Below are positions 1 to 11,282 of a DNA stretch of 64,000 bases, one piece after another. This stretch comes from Mercurialis annua (taxonomy: Eukaryota > Streptophyta > Magnoliopsida > Malpighiales > Euphorbiaceae), in NCBI RefSeq assembly GCF_937616625.2, contig NC_065577.1, positions 6,923,001-6,987,000 of the forward strand, read 5' to 3'. The notes under the pieces were generated by a model. That model ran no database searches, was not told the DNA's origin, and saw only the letters and a program-made list of their open reading frames with translations. The position numbers and the translations under genes were made by a program. Numbering within the stretch: position 1 is the first letter of the stretch; every line of letters starts with the position of its first letter.

Positions 1-579
1 AGCGTGATATAATCACGTTATATTTTTCTCTTATTTTTTTTATATATAATCTTCAGAGTTTAATTTAATTTCGATTTACTATAAGAATTGTCTATTCATT
101 TTATAACGTGGCAGGATCTGATTCCGGTATAGACTAATTTTAGTTTAAAATTACCAAAAAAGTTTATAATTTGAGTTTTTATTTTTAAATTTATAATTTG
201 AGGTTTTTTTCTTGAAAATATTAATTTAAGATTTTGTTTCTAAATTGAAATAAATTAAAATTTTGATCTCAAGTTCTACCCTTCCTTTATCAAAATCTTA
301 TACATGTTCAATAGTGGGTATTGAATTTTCACATCCATTATGCTTTTATTTTAATTACTTTTGGAGCAAGATAATGTAATTGTTGCTCCATGATGTGACA
401 AAATTCGGTTGCTACATAGATTAATCAAGCTTGTAATTATTAAAAAAAAAACTTAGGATTGCTTGTAATTTTAAAGTTATAGACATATTTAATCAAAATG
501 AAATAATATAAAAATTTAGTGACCTTAAAAATTTAATATTATTATTCAATTCTAATTTGTTGTCATTTTATATATGCAG
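1..579 (+). other. Intron / 5' flank of the BURP gene
   Basis: AT-rich sequence without a convincing reading frame, ending in the splice acceptor TATATGCAG at 571-579. BURP genes commonly have a short first exon encoding a signal peptide, then an intron; no signal-peptide-like exon is visible here, so the first exon probably lies left of the window. Confidence 0.55.
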
Positions 580-1458
580 AGTGGTCATGTAAGAGCAATT
601 AGGGATGTGCATCCAAATGAAGAGCAATTCCAAAGAAATATAAATGAAATTATAAATAAAAAATCAATTCAACTATATTATAAGATCTTGAATGAACTTT
701 TTAAAAGACCAGCTATATTTGTAAGTTCTGCAGGCCTAAACTTACCAGGTAAAGGTGTACAATTAGAATTTGTTCTTGATTATATAGAATCTTCATACAT
801 TGGCTTATTTACACCTAATAATGTTTATTCTGGAAAACATTTATCAATTTATTTTCCTATAAAAGACCATTCTTCTTCTCTCCCTTTCACCATTCCACAA
901 GAAATGATTGATTCTTCGATTACTCATTCGTTATCCGATCTCACAAATATCTTCAAGCCTCGTCGAAATTTCAAGAATCAATCGAATGAGAACGCTGATA
1001 AATGTGAAATCCAACCTGGCGAAGGTGATGATAAAATTTGCATAAGAGATACGGAGTCAATTGTTGGATTTATTAGTCGGTTTTTTAAATCCGAAGGTAG
1101 TTTTAAAATTTTGGAAACGAAACAACCTGAAACTTATTCGAGTGCATTGTTGCAAGAATATGGTGTTATAGAAGATCCGGAAGAGATTGAGGGTGACGGA
1201 AAGGTATTTTGTCATCCGATGGGTGATGCGTTTTATTGTCATTACGCTTTTACGACGAAGGTTCTTAAGGTTTCGTTAGTAACTGAAAATGGAGATAAAG
1301 TCGAAGCTGTGGCTGTTTGCCATATGCACAATAATTTTGATAGTATTTTGAATCGGATGCTTGGTATGAAGCCTGGATCAGATGCCCCTTTTTGCCATTT
1401 TTTACCTGCCGGTCATTTTATTTTGGTTCAGTCACCAACTATTTATAAGGCTATTTAA
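580..1458 (+). CDS. BURP-domain protein, last exon (5'-partial)
   Basis: The frame is open from the acceptor at 579 to a TAA at 1456-1458, about 292 codons. The in-frame ATG at 574 spans the acceptor and is not a likely start. The C-terminal 220 residues are a BURP domain, a plant-specific apoplast/cell-wall module found in USP, RD22 and PG1-beta-like proteins. The paired CH signature is present: FCHPMGDAFYCH, then AVCHMHNN, then FCHFLPAGH. Two deviations stand out. The first CH pair is separated by 7 residues instead of the usual 10, and the Trp that normally follows the third CH is absent (CHMHNNFD). A unique N-terminal part with an HPNEEQF-like stretch precedes the domain. A poly(A) signal AATAAA lies at 1639-1644. 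Family assignment is secure; subfamily and function are not. Confidence 0.88.
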   Translation, partial: SGHVRAIRDVHPNEEQFQRNINEIINKKSIQLYYKILNELFKRPAIFVSSAGLNLPGKGVQLEFVLDYIESSYIGLFTPNNVYSGKHLSIYFPIKDHSSSLPFTIPQEMIDSSITHSLSDLTNIFKPRRNFKNQSNENADKCEIQPGEGDDKICIRDTESIVGFISRFFKSEGSFKILETKQPETYSSALLQEYGVIEDPEEIEGDGKVFCHPMGDAFYCHYAFTTKVLKVSLVTENGDKVEAVAVCHMHNNFDSILNRMLGMKPGSDAPFCHFLPAGHFILVQSPTIYKAI

Positions 1459-2048
1459 ACCCTAAAAATAAAATACAACTAAGAGGGGGTGGTAGCTTAT
1501 AGTGTCCATCACCAAGTTTGTTTTAATCTAGTAGTAGTATTTATGATAAATGTTGTATTTCTGGAATTTGAATGTTTTTTAAAGATGTATTATAATGTTA
1601 CTGTATTGTATTAGTTTTTTTTTTACTAATTTGCAATTAATAAAAGATGAGTTTGCTTATGTTTGATACTTGAATTTTTCATATTATGTAAGGCCAAAAA
1701 TGTATAGTGGTACTGGTGATATGTTTTAATATAATATATAAAAATGGATCCGGTAAAAAATTTCCAAGATGACAAAATTATATAATTACATTTATATTAA
1801 TAATATTATATATGATTTAAATTTATAAGGTGGACAATTTTCAACATCAACTTTTAAAATTACACAAATTAGTATAGAAACTGTTTTCTTGGGCAATTTG
1901 GCTCTCTTCAACTTTATAAAATTACTAGTAAACGACTTTCACGATGCTTCAAGAGAAACAATTATTTTAACAAAAGACAATGAATAATTATTACTAAAAT
2001 GTATTTAAAATATTATACTTTAAACATTTTGATAATATAGTTTCCTAA
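1459..2048. other. Spacer after the BURP gene
   Basis: Contains the likely BURP 3' UTR with AATAAA at 1639-1644, then AT-rich DNA with no gene or recognisable repeat. Confidence 0.5.
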
Positions 2049-2513
2049 TTACAACACGAAAATATTAAATAGGATATTAAAATAAGAAGTACACACATTT
2101 CTAATCAAGTCTTGTTTTTTCAACATCGCACTTCCAACAATACTATTAATTTTTATTATTGCTTCTTCCAAATTCTTGACTTTTTTTTTAAGTTTGTTAT
2201 TTGTGTCCATCAACTTGCCACTTTCATTTGTGGTTCTCGTCCATACTTCTGTCAAATGTTCAATGTGGTTAATAAGTACTGCCACTTTTGATCTATTAAA
2301 GTCCCATATGTCCAGATTATAGTGATTGGCCACAAATACAATAGCATAGTGAGCTGCTAATTTTTTAGCATGTTTGTAACTTTCAAAACTTATTCCAGTT
2401 TGCTCATAAGTTATTTTGCCAACTTCATTGTCATTATAAAACATCACAACTGTTTGATAAACACTCGGTGCTGCTTGCGGAATGTGTTTGTAAAAGTGGT
2501 CAAGCAGCCCCAA
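2049..2513 (-). pseudogene. Small dsRNA-binding-motif-like reading frame, probable gene fragment
   Basis: A 154-codon frame that starts with TTG, not ATG. The same frame reads upstream for about 14 more codons to a stop near 2555, so no normal start is visible. The segment from VYQTVVMFYN through GISFESYKHAKKLAAHYAI resembles the C-terminal half of a double-stranded RNA-binding motif (beta strand, G-[IV]-x-F-x-S, then K-x-A-K-x-x-A-A-x-x-A helix). The rest is a Lys/Glu-rich probable coiled coil (KLKKKVKNLEEAI). No homologue is recognised with certainty. It may be one exon of a larger gene or a decayed fragment. It lies about 120 bp from a 600 bp inverted repeat able to form dsRNA. Confidence 0.35.
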
Positions 2514-2636
2514 ATGGTTTAATGTGTGTGCGAGTATAGCTTCAGATGGGTGTTTTTACAATATCCATCTATAAACAAAGAACACAAGAAATTGGAAATT
2601 ATAAGATACATTTAATCAAAAACAACTTTCAAAAAG

Positions 2637-3240
2637 AATAGCGTATCAACAGTTTGTTTTCAATCCATGTTAGCCAACTAAAATTCAGAAATTTATGTAA
2701 TAGAAGACTTTTTAGTAAAAAATAGTAAAGTCAAAACATAAAAAAATAAGAGATGGAAATAAAGTAATCTTAACATCAATATATTCGAAAAGCTAAAAAG
2801 GAGAAATAACCACATATCAAGAGTTCGAGTAAAAGTTGTGCGATTATAGTCCTATTTCTGCTCTTTATATAGAAAGGTATTAAAGGATATAATGATCTTT
2901 TGACATTGAAAGATACTACTTTAGTACCTTTGCACATGCTACCTGGCAATTTTTAAACCGTTCAATGTGAAAAGACCATTATATCCTTTAATACCTTTCT
3001 ATATAAAAAGCAGAAACAGGACCACAATCGCACAGCTTTTACTCGAACTCTTAGTACGTGGTTGTTTCTCTTTTTTAGCTTTTCGAATATATTGATATTA
3101 AGGTTACTTTATTTCTATCACTTATTCTTTCATCTTTTAGCTTTACTATTTTTACTAAGAAGTCTTATGTTACATAAATTTCTGAATTTCGTTTGGCCAA
3201 TATGGATTGAAAACAAACTGTTGATATGCTAATTTTTATA
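2637..3240. repeat. Large near-palindrome, arms ~270 bp
   Basis: The left arm (about 2637-2911) is the reverse complement of the right arm (about 2962-3240) at roughly 90% identity by eye, with a spacer of about 50 bp. Matching landmarks are ATCAACAGTTTGTTTTCAAT at 2645 against ATTGAAAACAAACTGTTGAT at 3207. The spacer segment around CTACCTGGCAATTTTTAAAC (2941) recurs inverted outside the right arm at 3264-3288. A transcript would fold into a long hairpin. It could be a foldback transposon or an inverted duplication; no clear target-site duplication was found. Confidence 0.8.
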
Positions 3241-3754
3241 TATACATGCTCTTTATATAGTAAGGTTTAAAAATTGCCAGGTAGCATGCATAATGATCGT
3301 ACGAATGGTGAAAAAATAAACTACATTAACCCCTACACTAACTCTACTGTGATCTTTTAGTATATCTGAAAAGTAATATCCTTCAGTGTGCATGTAACTC
3401 TTAATTTTACTTGAATTTTCAATTGGTAGACCCCACAGTCACATCAGCATTTGTAAATTACACAATCATTTTAGGTTGAACAATTTGGAGCATATCAATT
3501 AAAAAAATATATTGACTATTTTTCTTTTCAAAATAGATTAATTTTATATTTTTAAGATTAAAAGATATTTTCTCTTAACCAATATCTCAACTTTTTAATT
3601 TATCCTATAAATATTTAATTTTTTTCTGTGAAAAAAATATGTTTTTTAGGTTTTTTTTTCTAAATTTTTTATAAATAGTTGGAAACCTCTCTTCTCTATA
3701 TATTTTTTTTACTTTGAAGTTGGATAGACTATTTATTACAAATCTATTATTTAA
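3241..3754. other. AT-rich spacer
   Basis: Holds the extra inverted copy of the hairpin spacer near 3264-3288. Otherwise there is no gene or recognisable element up to the target-site duplication at 3755. Confidence 0.45.
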
Positions 3755-4413
3755 TTAAGTGTCACGACCCAAATTTATGAGTCGCGACCGGCGCTAGGGA
3801 ATGGGAGTGGTAGCTCCGAAACCCGTAGCAAGCCTAAAATCCTGTGTAAATTTTTCGCAAATCGAATCATTTTTCATATATCAAAATACATGTGACCCCA
3901 TTTTACAAAAATATCAGAGTTAAAATGCGCTATATAAATACATAGACAAAGACATCTAGACTACTGCGGACCGCTAGAATGAAAACTTTCTTTAACTTCT
4001 TGTGCAAATGACTTCCGAGAATTTAAAACTTCGGAAGCTTGACTCTCCAAATCATATCATACTATTCCTGAAAAATGGGAGGAGCAACGGGGTCAGTATA
4101 AAACTGAGTGAGTTCACCAAATTACACGCAATATCACATAAAGGGTTAAAACATTTGAAAACCCATTTTATATATAGAAAATACTCTTTTGAAATCATAT
4201 TGCATACTCTATTTACTTTCCTTCATAACTCTTTGTTTATTTCATAAACTTATAGTTTATACGTATCTGACATCTTTGATTTCTTATTATGGTATTGATA
4301 TTTTTCTTTCTCGTTTTGTTGTAATAGTTTTCGATCGGATCTTAAATCTTAGGTTATATCATCATGATTCTAAATCGAATTAAATCATTGGCAAGTCTCT
4401 TGTGACTTGATCC

Positions 4414-4836
4414 TTATGGTTGGGTCCCGAGATAGTTCAACCGAGTTACCCATAACCATATGGTACAGTCCCGAGATAATTCAACCGAGTTACTTGTACC
4501 ATTTCTCAATCCCAAACGATCGATAGGAGTCCCGAGATAATTCAACCGAGTTACTCCTTAGACACGGGTCCCGAGATAGTTCAACCGAGTTACCTTCGTG
4601 TCTGCATTCGGACTCTGCACCCTGCAGGTCTTTTGATCTTAACTGTCGATTCATATAATTTCTATTGACATTTAATAGGAGTGTTTGTTCACATTGTGTC
4701 TCGATCTTGTTTCGTATTGATTCTCGATGTATCGTACTTACTTTTTATTACGTATGAGTTCCGAGGATTATCATCGAGAATGGATGAGATACAGGTCCCG
4801 GGATAATTCTACCGAGTTCCACCTTGTATCTCAGTT
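4414..4836. repeat. Five-hairpin array with constant loop and unit-specific stems
   Basis: Five units, at about 4415-4460, 4467-4504, 4522-4560, 4560-4602 and 4784-4834. Each carries the same ~22-nt core, beginning CCCGAGATA (CCCGGGATA in unit 5) and ending ACCGAGTT. The flanks are inverted repeats that differ between units: TATGGTTGGGT/ACCCATAACCATA, ATGGTACAGT/ACTTGTACCAT, AGGAGT/ACTCCT, AGACACGGGT/ACCTTCGTGTCT and TGAGATACAGGT/CCACCTTGTATCTCA. A degenerate sixth core lies near 4755. The loops are conserved while the stems vary but stay paired. The core is not itself palindromic; CCGAG occurs in it twice as a direct repeat. Confidence 0.85.
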
Positions 4837-6520
4837 CTTATTATTGAATATGTCAGAGTTCACTTTTTCTTATCTCATGTATTTATCATTTCGATGATTT
4901 ATGTTGGGTTTTCTTGATCCTTTATGGACCATGACATGCACATTACAATCTACAAGCATACATCTATAACACACGCACGTATGGGTATTCATTATAATTA
5001 AAAGTACGTGTAGGAACGTATAATGTACCTTTATAAATATATGAATAATAGTACATATATGCATGTACTATATTTTTCTTATTTGTATTTGGTTCGATTT
5101 ATGTCATTTTACTTTACCCATCCCCGTTGTCTTAACATTTATGTTATTATCAAAATAACACATTACGATAAAGCATCATTTTCAAAGCATACATACGTAT
5201 ACATTTTTAAAAGCAAACATTTCAAATATATAAATATTCATATAGCCTTTCGTAATAAAAATACGCGGCTTTATGAATATTGACGAGTAATTTAAGGTGT
5301 ACTCACCACTTGCTATCCAAATTCTTCAAATAACACGAAGACATCTCGATCTGTTCCCTCGAGCCTTATCGATAGTCGCTCGTCCGATCTACGCAATATA
5401 TGAATAGCATGAATTAATAAAATTCAAGCTATATCTATTTACTAAAAAGTTGGTTTTCTAGCCAACTTTAGCTATTAAAAACGCGTACTTAAAATAGTCC
5501 GACCCCTAAACAAAATTGACATTCTTAAAGTTCGGAATGTCGCCTAAAACTTTTGTTTAGGTCTCAGACTAAAACTCGCACCCGAAGGTGTCGAAAAATA
5601 AGTCGGAAGTCGGTTCCCCGATTTAAACACTTTGGGGCTGCACAAACAGTTTACTAGGGCTGCTACTTTGGACCTTAAAACCGAGCATGTATAACAATCA
5701 TTTTCTAAAAAAAACTCGACATATTTAAACTTCATATTCATATCTACAACTTCCGTGAAGACTTCGACTAGTTTTGACATCTCGATTATTCACAATAAAT
5801 TTCCAAAGTTGGCTCCTTAATTCAATTTAATCCAAATTCAGCATTTTTCATGCGTTTTTGAGCTTTATATTCACTTATCTTAAAGCATCAAAACTGTGAT
5901 TAAATTGCTCATATTTAATCTATGTAATACGGTCTACAATTTCCATTCTGGCCCGAACTTGATTCGGTATGCGTAGAGGGTCGGAAAACGCACTCGAACT
6001 GCCTATCCTGCACCATTTTAAAGTTGTTGGCAGCCCCTAAAACTGCTTAACAAGCCTACTTTGGGTTGTCGTGGAGGGCATATTCTGCCTCGTGAGGCAG
6101 AACCGAGTTGTTCGGGGTTTAGTCCGACATGCACCCACGCCATACGTATAATTTCGGACATGAAAGATAACCCTAACAACCTCCGAAACCGCTCTCAAAC
6201 TTAACTCAAACACAACTATTAAAACAGTATTTTATTAACATAAAATACGTTTAATCCATTTTTAATTCGACTTTTTCGAAGCCTATATCCTTTTTAACTT
6301 CGATAATTCATACTTTACACTTCCGACTATCCAATTTATTTTTCTTATAATTTTTCCTTAAAATTAATTATTTTTCCAAAGTGACTAACTAGTCGACTTT
6401 GGGCCGATAAACGACATGCTTACAAACAGCCAATGGCCAAACTAATTATGCATTCTTATTCATCAACATCCCAACTACATTTTTCGTTAAGACCCGAACC
6501 AAATCCGAGGTGCCTGCGGC

Positions 6521-6672
6521 CGGCTGGGAGCTGCCAAAACAGCTCCCATGGGCTGCCCTGTTTCTGGGCAGAAACAGCCCAGAGAACAGGGCAGATCTGC
6601 TCTGGTGAGCAGTCATCTTCTGCTCACCGGAGCAGACTGGTTCTGCTCACCGGAGCAGAACCACCACTGCCA
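6521..6672. repeat. GC-rich palindrome cluster inside the 4 kb LTR
   Basis: Consecutive short hairpins stand out against AT-rich surroundings: GGGAGCTG..CAGCTCCC, GGGCTG..CAGCCC, CTGCTC..GAGCAG, and two copies of CTGCTCACCGGAGCAG. On the LTR sense strand they lie about 400 bp downstream of the AAGGTAAG donor-like site. Confidence 0.75.
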
Positions 6673-7804
6673 TGGTGAAGTTCAACATGCCCTCTTCCAT
6701 TCCGACAAATTTCCAGCTACATAACTTGACTCCAAACCATTCAAATCAGCCCTCAAACATCACTCCTCACAACAATTCATAACAGTGTGCATACTTAACT
6801 TTAAACATCACAAAGCAATTCATTTCATCTCCAAATTTTAGAATTCAAAGTCTATACCTTAGCTTGATGTCTCTACTCCATGGCCGAACCATCTTTCTCC
6901 AAAATTGATGGTCAATTTCTTTAAAATCCTTACTCTAATCCATCATACACACCTTACAAATATTAAATATAAGTAGTTAACATCATAGCTCATAAGCCCT
7001 AATTACTTCATATCATCTTTATACCACATACAACCATAGGATTTATAAATTATTGGCTTACCTTGGTTCCTCCTTGCCTTGTGATCATTTTGCTCCAAGA
7101 ATCATGAATTTCCATCAAGAATTGGTACTCCTAGGTGATGATGAGAGGGGTTTGGTCATGAGGGCTAAGGAATGAAGTTTGGAGTTTTGTTTTTTTGCTT
7201 TCTTAAGCAAAAACAATGAAGATGAGAATGATGATAAATCAACTCCTTCTTGAGGAAGTTGATTACATCATTAAAATGGTTAAGGTTCCACTTTAACCCA
7301 ATGAACTTATTTGTACTTTAACCCAACTCTTTATTAACCAACGTGCTTGAAATTTAATTCGATTTCGTAAATTTACAAAACTTTGACGATAATTCCTTAG
7401 CGATTAATAATGAACTTTGTCATATTATTTACCGATCTGAGTCCAATAATTATTTATTTAATTTTGTTTTTTTTCGAATATCTGAATTCCGCTCAATTAA
7501 AATACTTTCGTCCAATTTTATGAATTTTAATCTTATTTCCATAATTTATTTTACGATTTTTATCGTAAAATTTATTAGCTCGGGACTTTCCAATATTTTA
7601 TTTTATTTCTTTAGTCCCGATTAAATCCAATTTATCGCATCATAACTTTCCATTTAAATTATTATTTTTCGATAATTCTAATAGACCCGCTTCGGTCTAA
7701 GTCCTTATTATCCAATAATAATTTGATATTCTCGTTCTTAATCCTCATTATTATTCTCCATGACACTTACGTCATACTTTAAAAATTCGGATTATTACAT
7801 TAAG

Positions 7805-8486
7805 TGTGCCTTTGAGTAGGTAAAATGGTCACAGTAACATTAAATATGAAAATTTTATTTTTTAAAGGAAATGATTTTTTTTTTAAATTTACTTTCTTTC
7901 CCAAAACTATAAATTTTATATTTTTGTTATAATTATTTTAGAATGTGCCTTTTTTTTTTGCAAACTTTTCTAGTGTTTTTTAGTTTAAAGTTGTGTGACC
8001 CATATATTAAAATTCATGATTTAATTGAGCATATATTTAATCTGGTATTATTATTGTAGCTATATTGCATCTGACTTGTTTGATTATTTCGTTGTATAAA
8101 AAAATTGAGTAACCAGATATTTGAAAAATATCAATTGTACTGTCATTTTAATTGTTTGGTTTGGTTACTTAAAATAACAAATGACACCTAATATATGGAT
8201 AATAGGTATGTGGGCAATCATGAATCTAAATGTGATTTATAACCTACAAATATAATTGTGGCTTCAGATATAGAAGGATCGCATGGCTTGTCAGCAATAT
8301 TAAATTGATGGACAACCACACAGATGATCTAAAAGAGTACAAAACTGAAGCAAATTTATTGTTCAATGTACAATAAATGTGCTTCAATTTTATACTTTAA
8401 ATATAGATTTCTTTATATATATTGCATATTACAATTAGTTGGGTTCTTGCTAGTTTAGGGAGATAAATGCATTGCTCAATGACTAA
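7805..8486. other. AT-rich spacer
   Basis: No gene is seen. A motif near 8435 (TTAGTTGGGTTCTTGC) recurs near 9124, on the other side of the MITE at 8497-9068, which suggests older local duplication. Confidence 0.4.
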
Positions 8487-8496
8487 TTTTAGTTAT

Positions 8497-9068
8497 GGCT
8501 TAATTACTTAAAAAATTCTCACCTTTAATTTTGTTTTCGTTTATACCCTGACCTAGGAAAATTGTCACAAATACTCATGACCTTGTCTTTATGTTTCACC
8601 TCTACCCCAAATTTCAAAAAAAAAGATGATTTATTGAAAATAACTAAATATAAGGGTTATTTTATACCTTTTTTAATAAAAAATTACAAACAAATACTTC
8701 ATCTATAAAAAAGCTCAAATAAGTCCTAAAATTAATTAATTTTTTAATTTAAATAAAATAAAATAAATAAAATATTTTTTATTAATTACAATCTACAATT
8801 ATACTCCAATTTAAAAAACCGCTAATATTATTATTTTCAAAAAAAAATTCAATTTTTGTATAATTAATAACATTGACGTGTAATTAGAATATATACTAAA
8901 AATGAAGGACTATTTTAAATTTTTTTCAAATGAAAAGAGGTAAATTTAATGCCTCGAGGGTAGAGGTGAAACATAAAGACAAAGTCATGAGTATATGTGA
9001 CAATTTTTCTAGGTCAGGGTATAAACGAAAAAGAAGTTAAAGGTGAGGGTTTTTTAAGTAATTAAGCC
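8497..9068. mobile_element. Mutator-like MITE (572 bp)
   Basis: Long terminal inverted repeats: GGCTTAATTACTTAAAAAAT at the left, ATTAAGCC at the right with matching sequence extending over 100 bp inward. The flanking duplication TTTTAGTTAT is perfect over 10 bp (8487-8496 and 9069-9078). There is no coding capacity. A 9-10 bp duplication with long TIRs indicates a non-autonomous Mutator-like element. Confidence 0.85.
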
Positions 9069-9078
9069 TTTTAGTTAT

Positions 9079-10277
9079 AGGCTGGGTGGGAATGGGTTAA
9101 TTGGTTAGGTTAATATGGGTTGATTAGTTGGGTTCTTGCCAGTTCAGACTGAATTAATCAAATTTGATATTTAATATGTAAATTCAAGTTTGTCCTAGAT
9201 CCTATTCATAATATTTATTATCCAAGATCAATTGTTAAAGTGAAATCATATTGATTAGATTGGATTAGATTTTTTGGACATATTTAAAATTTTGACTAAA
9301 AAGAAAATGCCTTTAATATTTTAACCATTTTAATGAATATATCTTTAAAATATAATTTAAATATTCGGCTTCGTCAATTTTACAAATGGTGATACATATT
9401 TTGTTGCACTATATTTTTTTATAAATAATAACTTTATTAGCACATCCACAAGAAATGGAAGGCAAAGAAATTACAAAACCGGCTTATCGGAAAAAAACGC
9501 TAGTCTCTCACAAAGAAATCCAAATTTCTAAATACAATAACTACTATTATAAACAAAAAAAGGAATTGTGATATTTGTAGTGAATTACACTCTTATGAAT
9601 GATCGGAGTAGAAATACTTCTATATTTTATGTGTTTTATATGGTATATATTGTGCATTTGACGTTGATTTTAAGCTTCTTTATACTCATTTTTGTGTTTG
9701 AGTATTCCAAGCATAATGTAGGAGTTCTTCATGATTATCAAGCCATTTGAAAGTCATTGGGATCATAATTGAAGTTTAGAGGAAAGTTGCGCGAAGATCC
9801 GATGAAAATAGGGGCCGAGAGCACAAGTTTCTACTTTTAAAATTGACCCCTCTTTATCGATTACAGATTTTTGAATACTTAGAGACTTCAATTGACTTTG
9901 TGTTCTTCACAAGAAATAAAGTAGACATCTTAAACTTTCCATAGAATCAAGAATTGACTCATTCCAACGTTTCTACATCGAGTTATGACATTTTAAAGTT
10001 GACAATGCGCAGCACGACAAAAGTGGGCGGGCGCACGAGTGAGGTGTGCGGGCACACGAGTGAGGTGTGCAGGCGCACGAGATAAGTATGCGGGCGCACA
10101 TGACGGAAAAAATTCACAAAAGTTGGACAAAAATGCCCCTACATGTCACTGATCTCCACCAAATTCAAGGGCGCTTCTGGGTTTTCATTAAAACTCGACC
10201 TAAAGTCAGTAGATGAGGCGGAGGACGTATATATAGCACTTTATACATCAAGTTTATGGTTCGATTACCATTGTATT
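9079..10277. repeat. Spacer with GTGCG/CGCAC palindrome repeats
   Basis: No gene is seen. About 10015-10100 holds three or four imperfect ~21-bp repeats of alternating GTGTGCGGGC and GCGCACGAG words that form short hairpins, similar in style to those inside the neighbouring LTR. Sequence around 9780-10000 looks like old LTR material but cannot be delimited. Confidence 0.45.
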
Positions 10278-10728
10278 TGTAATACCCCAAAATATCTAAT
10301 TATCTAATTGGACCACGTGTTCAGTTTAGATTTGCCAGAATGGCGGAATCGGAAAGATTTTGATAAAATTTAAATAAATAAATTTCAAGTAGGTTGGTTT
10401 CAGGAAATAAATTATAAAAGAATAAAGGTTATATTTCAATTCTAAAGTTAGAATTGGAATTAAAAGGAAAAATGTAAAGAAAAGTCCAAAATAGGGTACA
10501 AGGACCAAAGTGGTAATTTAGCCACTTTGTGTCGAAAATAGAAATATTGGATTTTTACGGAAAAGTGTTATATCGAGCTTCGTATTATTTATCGGATATA
10601 AATAATACGTATAAGTTGTAATAAAAGAGTTTATCGATTTAGCTATGGACTAAATCGTAGGAAAGAAAAGTTTAAAGGGTAAATGATAAGAAACAAAAAG
10701 AACAAGGATCAAAGTGGGCTTTTAGCCA

Positions 10729-10730
<2 letters not shown>

Positions 10731-10777
<47 letters not shown>
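10731..10777. repeat. TA microsatellite
   Basis: Uninterrupted alternating AT over about 47 bp within the solo LTR, just upstream of its presumed transcribed leader. Confidence 0.95.
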
Positions 10778-10779
<2 letters not shown>

Positions 10780-11151
10780 AAAGGAAATATGAATTGAAGA
10801 GCAGAGAGAAGGATCGAGAGAATTGGAGAATCATCGCCGAATATCGTCGTTTCGCCGCCGTTTCACCGTCCGACATCCGAATTGAGTGATTCAAGCGGCA
10901 ATCTCTTCGGAATTGAAAGCTTTATTGATCTCTAGCTTCAAATCAAGGTAAGATTTCGAGAATTGATGCCAAATACGAGTTATACGGGCTGTTTTAGTTT
11001 AGAAATTGGAATTATCGATTTAAATTCGATTTTAGCGTTTTTGGAAAAACAAAGTTACGGGTTTTGTTGGAAACGGAGTGTTTGGCGTGTATGGGGAGTG
11101 ATAGCACGACGGGAAGCCCGGAAACGACGTTTCCGGAGCTGTGCGTGAACT

Positions 11152-11282
11152 GCACTCGGTGTGCGATCGCACACCGAAGTGTGCGAACGCACACTTGTGG
11201 TGTGCGAACGCACACTCCCAAGTGTGCGGACGCACACTGAAGTGTGCGCGCACACTGAAGTGTGCGAGCGCACACGGTGGGT
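11152..11282. repeat. GTGTGCG-n-CGCACAC palindrome array
   Basis: Six successive ~16-bp palindromes with the pattern GTGTGCGANCGCACAC, separated by short spacers such as TGAA or TTGTG. Several overlapping reading frames on both strands arise from the symmetry and are not genes. Confidence 0.85.

Larger units (their letters stand above)
3760..7799 (-). mobile_element. Solo LTR, ~4.0 kb, reverse orientation
   Basis: Read on the plus strand it starts TGTCACGACCC and ends CGGATTATTACA, i.e. TG...CA ends, and is flanked by the perfect 5-bp duplication TTAAG (3755-3759 and 7800-7804). There are no gag/pol frames and no second LTR copy, so it is a solo LTR. Its sense strand is minus, because its sense 3' end (GGGTCGTGACA) and about 75 bp before it match the plus-strand end of the element at 10278-12757. 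On the sense strand a leader-like region leads to CCAAGGTAAGCC near 7060, a splice-donor consensus that the second LTR shares at a comparable place. The very long LTR and TGTAATA start suggest Ty3/gypsy, possibly Tekay/Del-like (inference). It contains two hairpin clusters, listed separately. Confidence 0.82.

Noticed and set aside
4414..4836. CRISPR-like appearance of repeated cores with variable spacers
   Set aside because: Plant nuclear context, only five irregularly spaced units inside an LTR, no cas genes, and the variable flanks are self-complementary inverted repeats.
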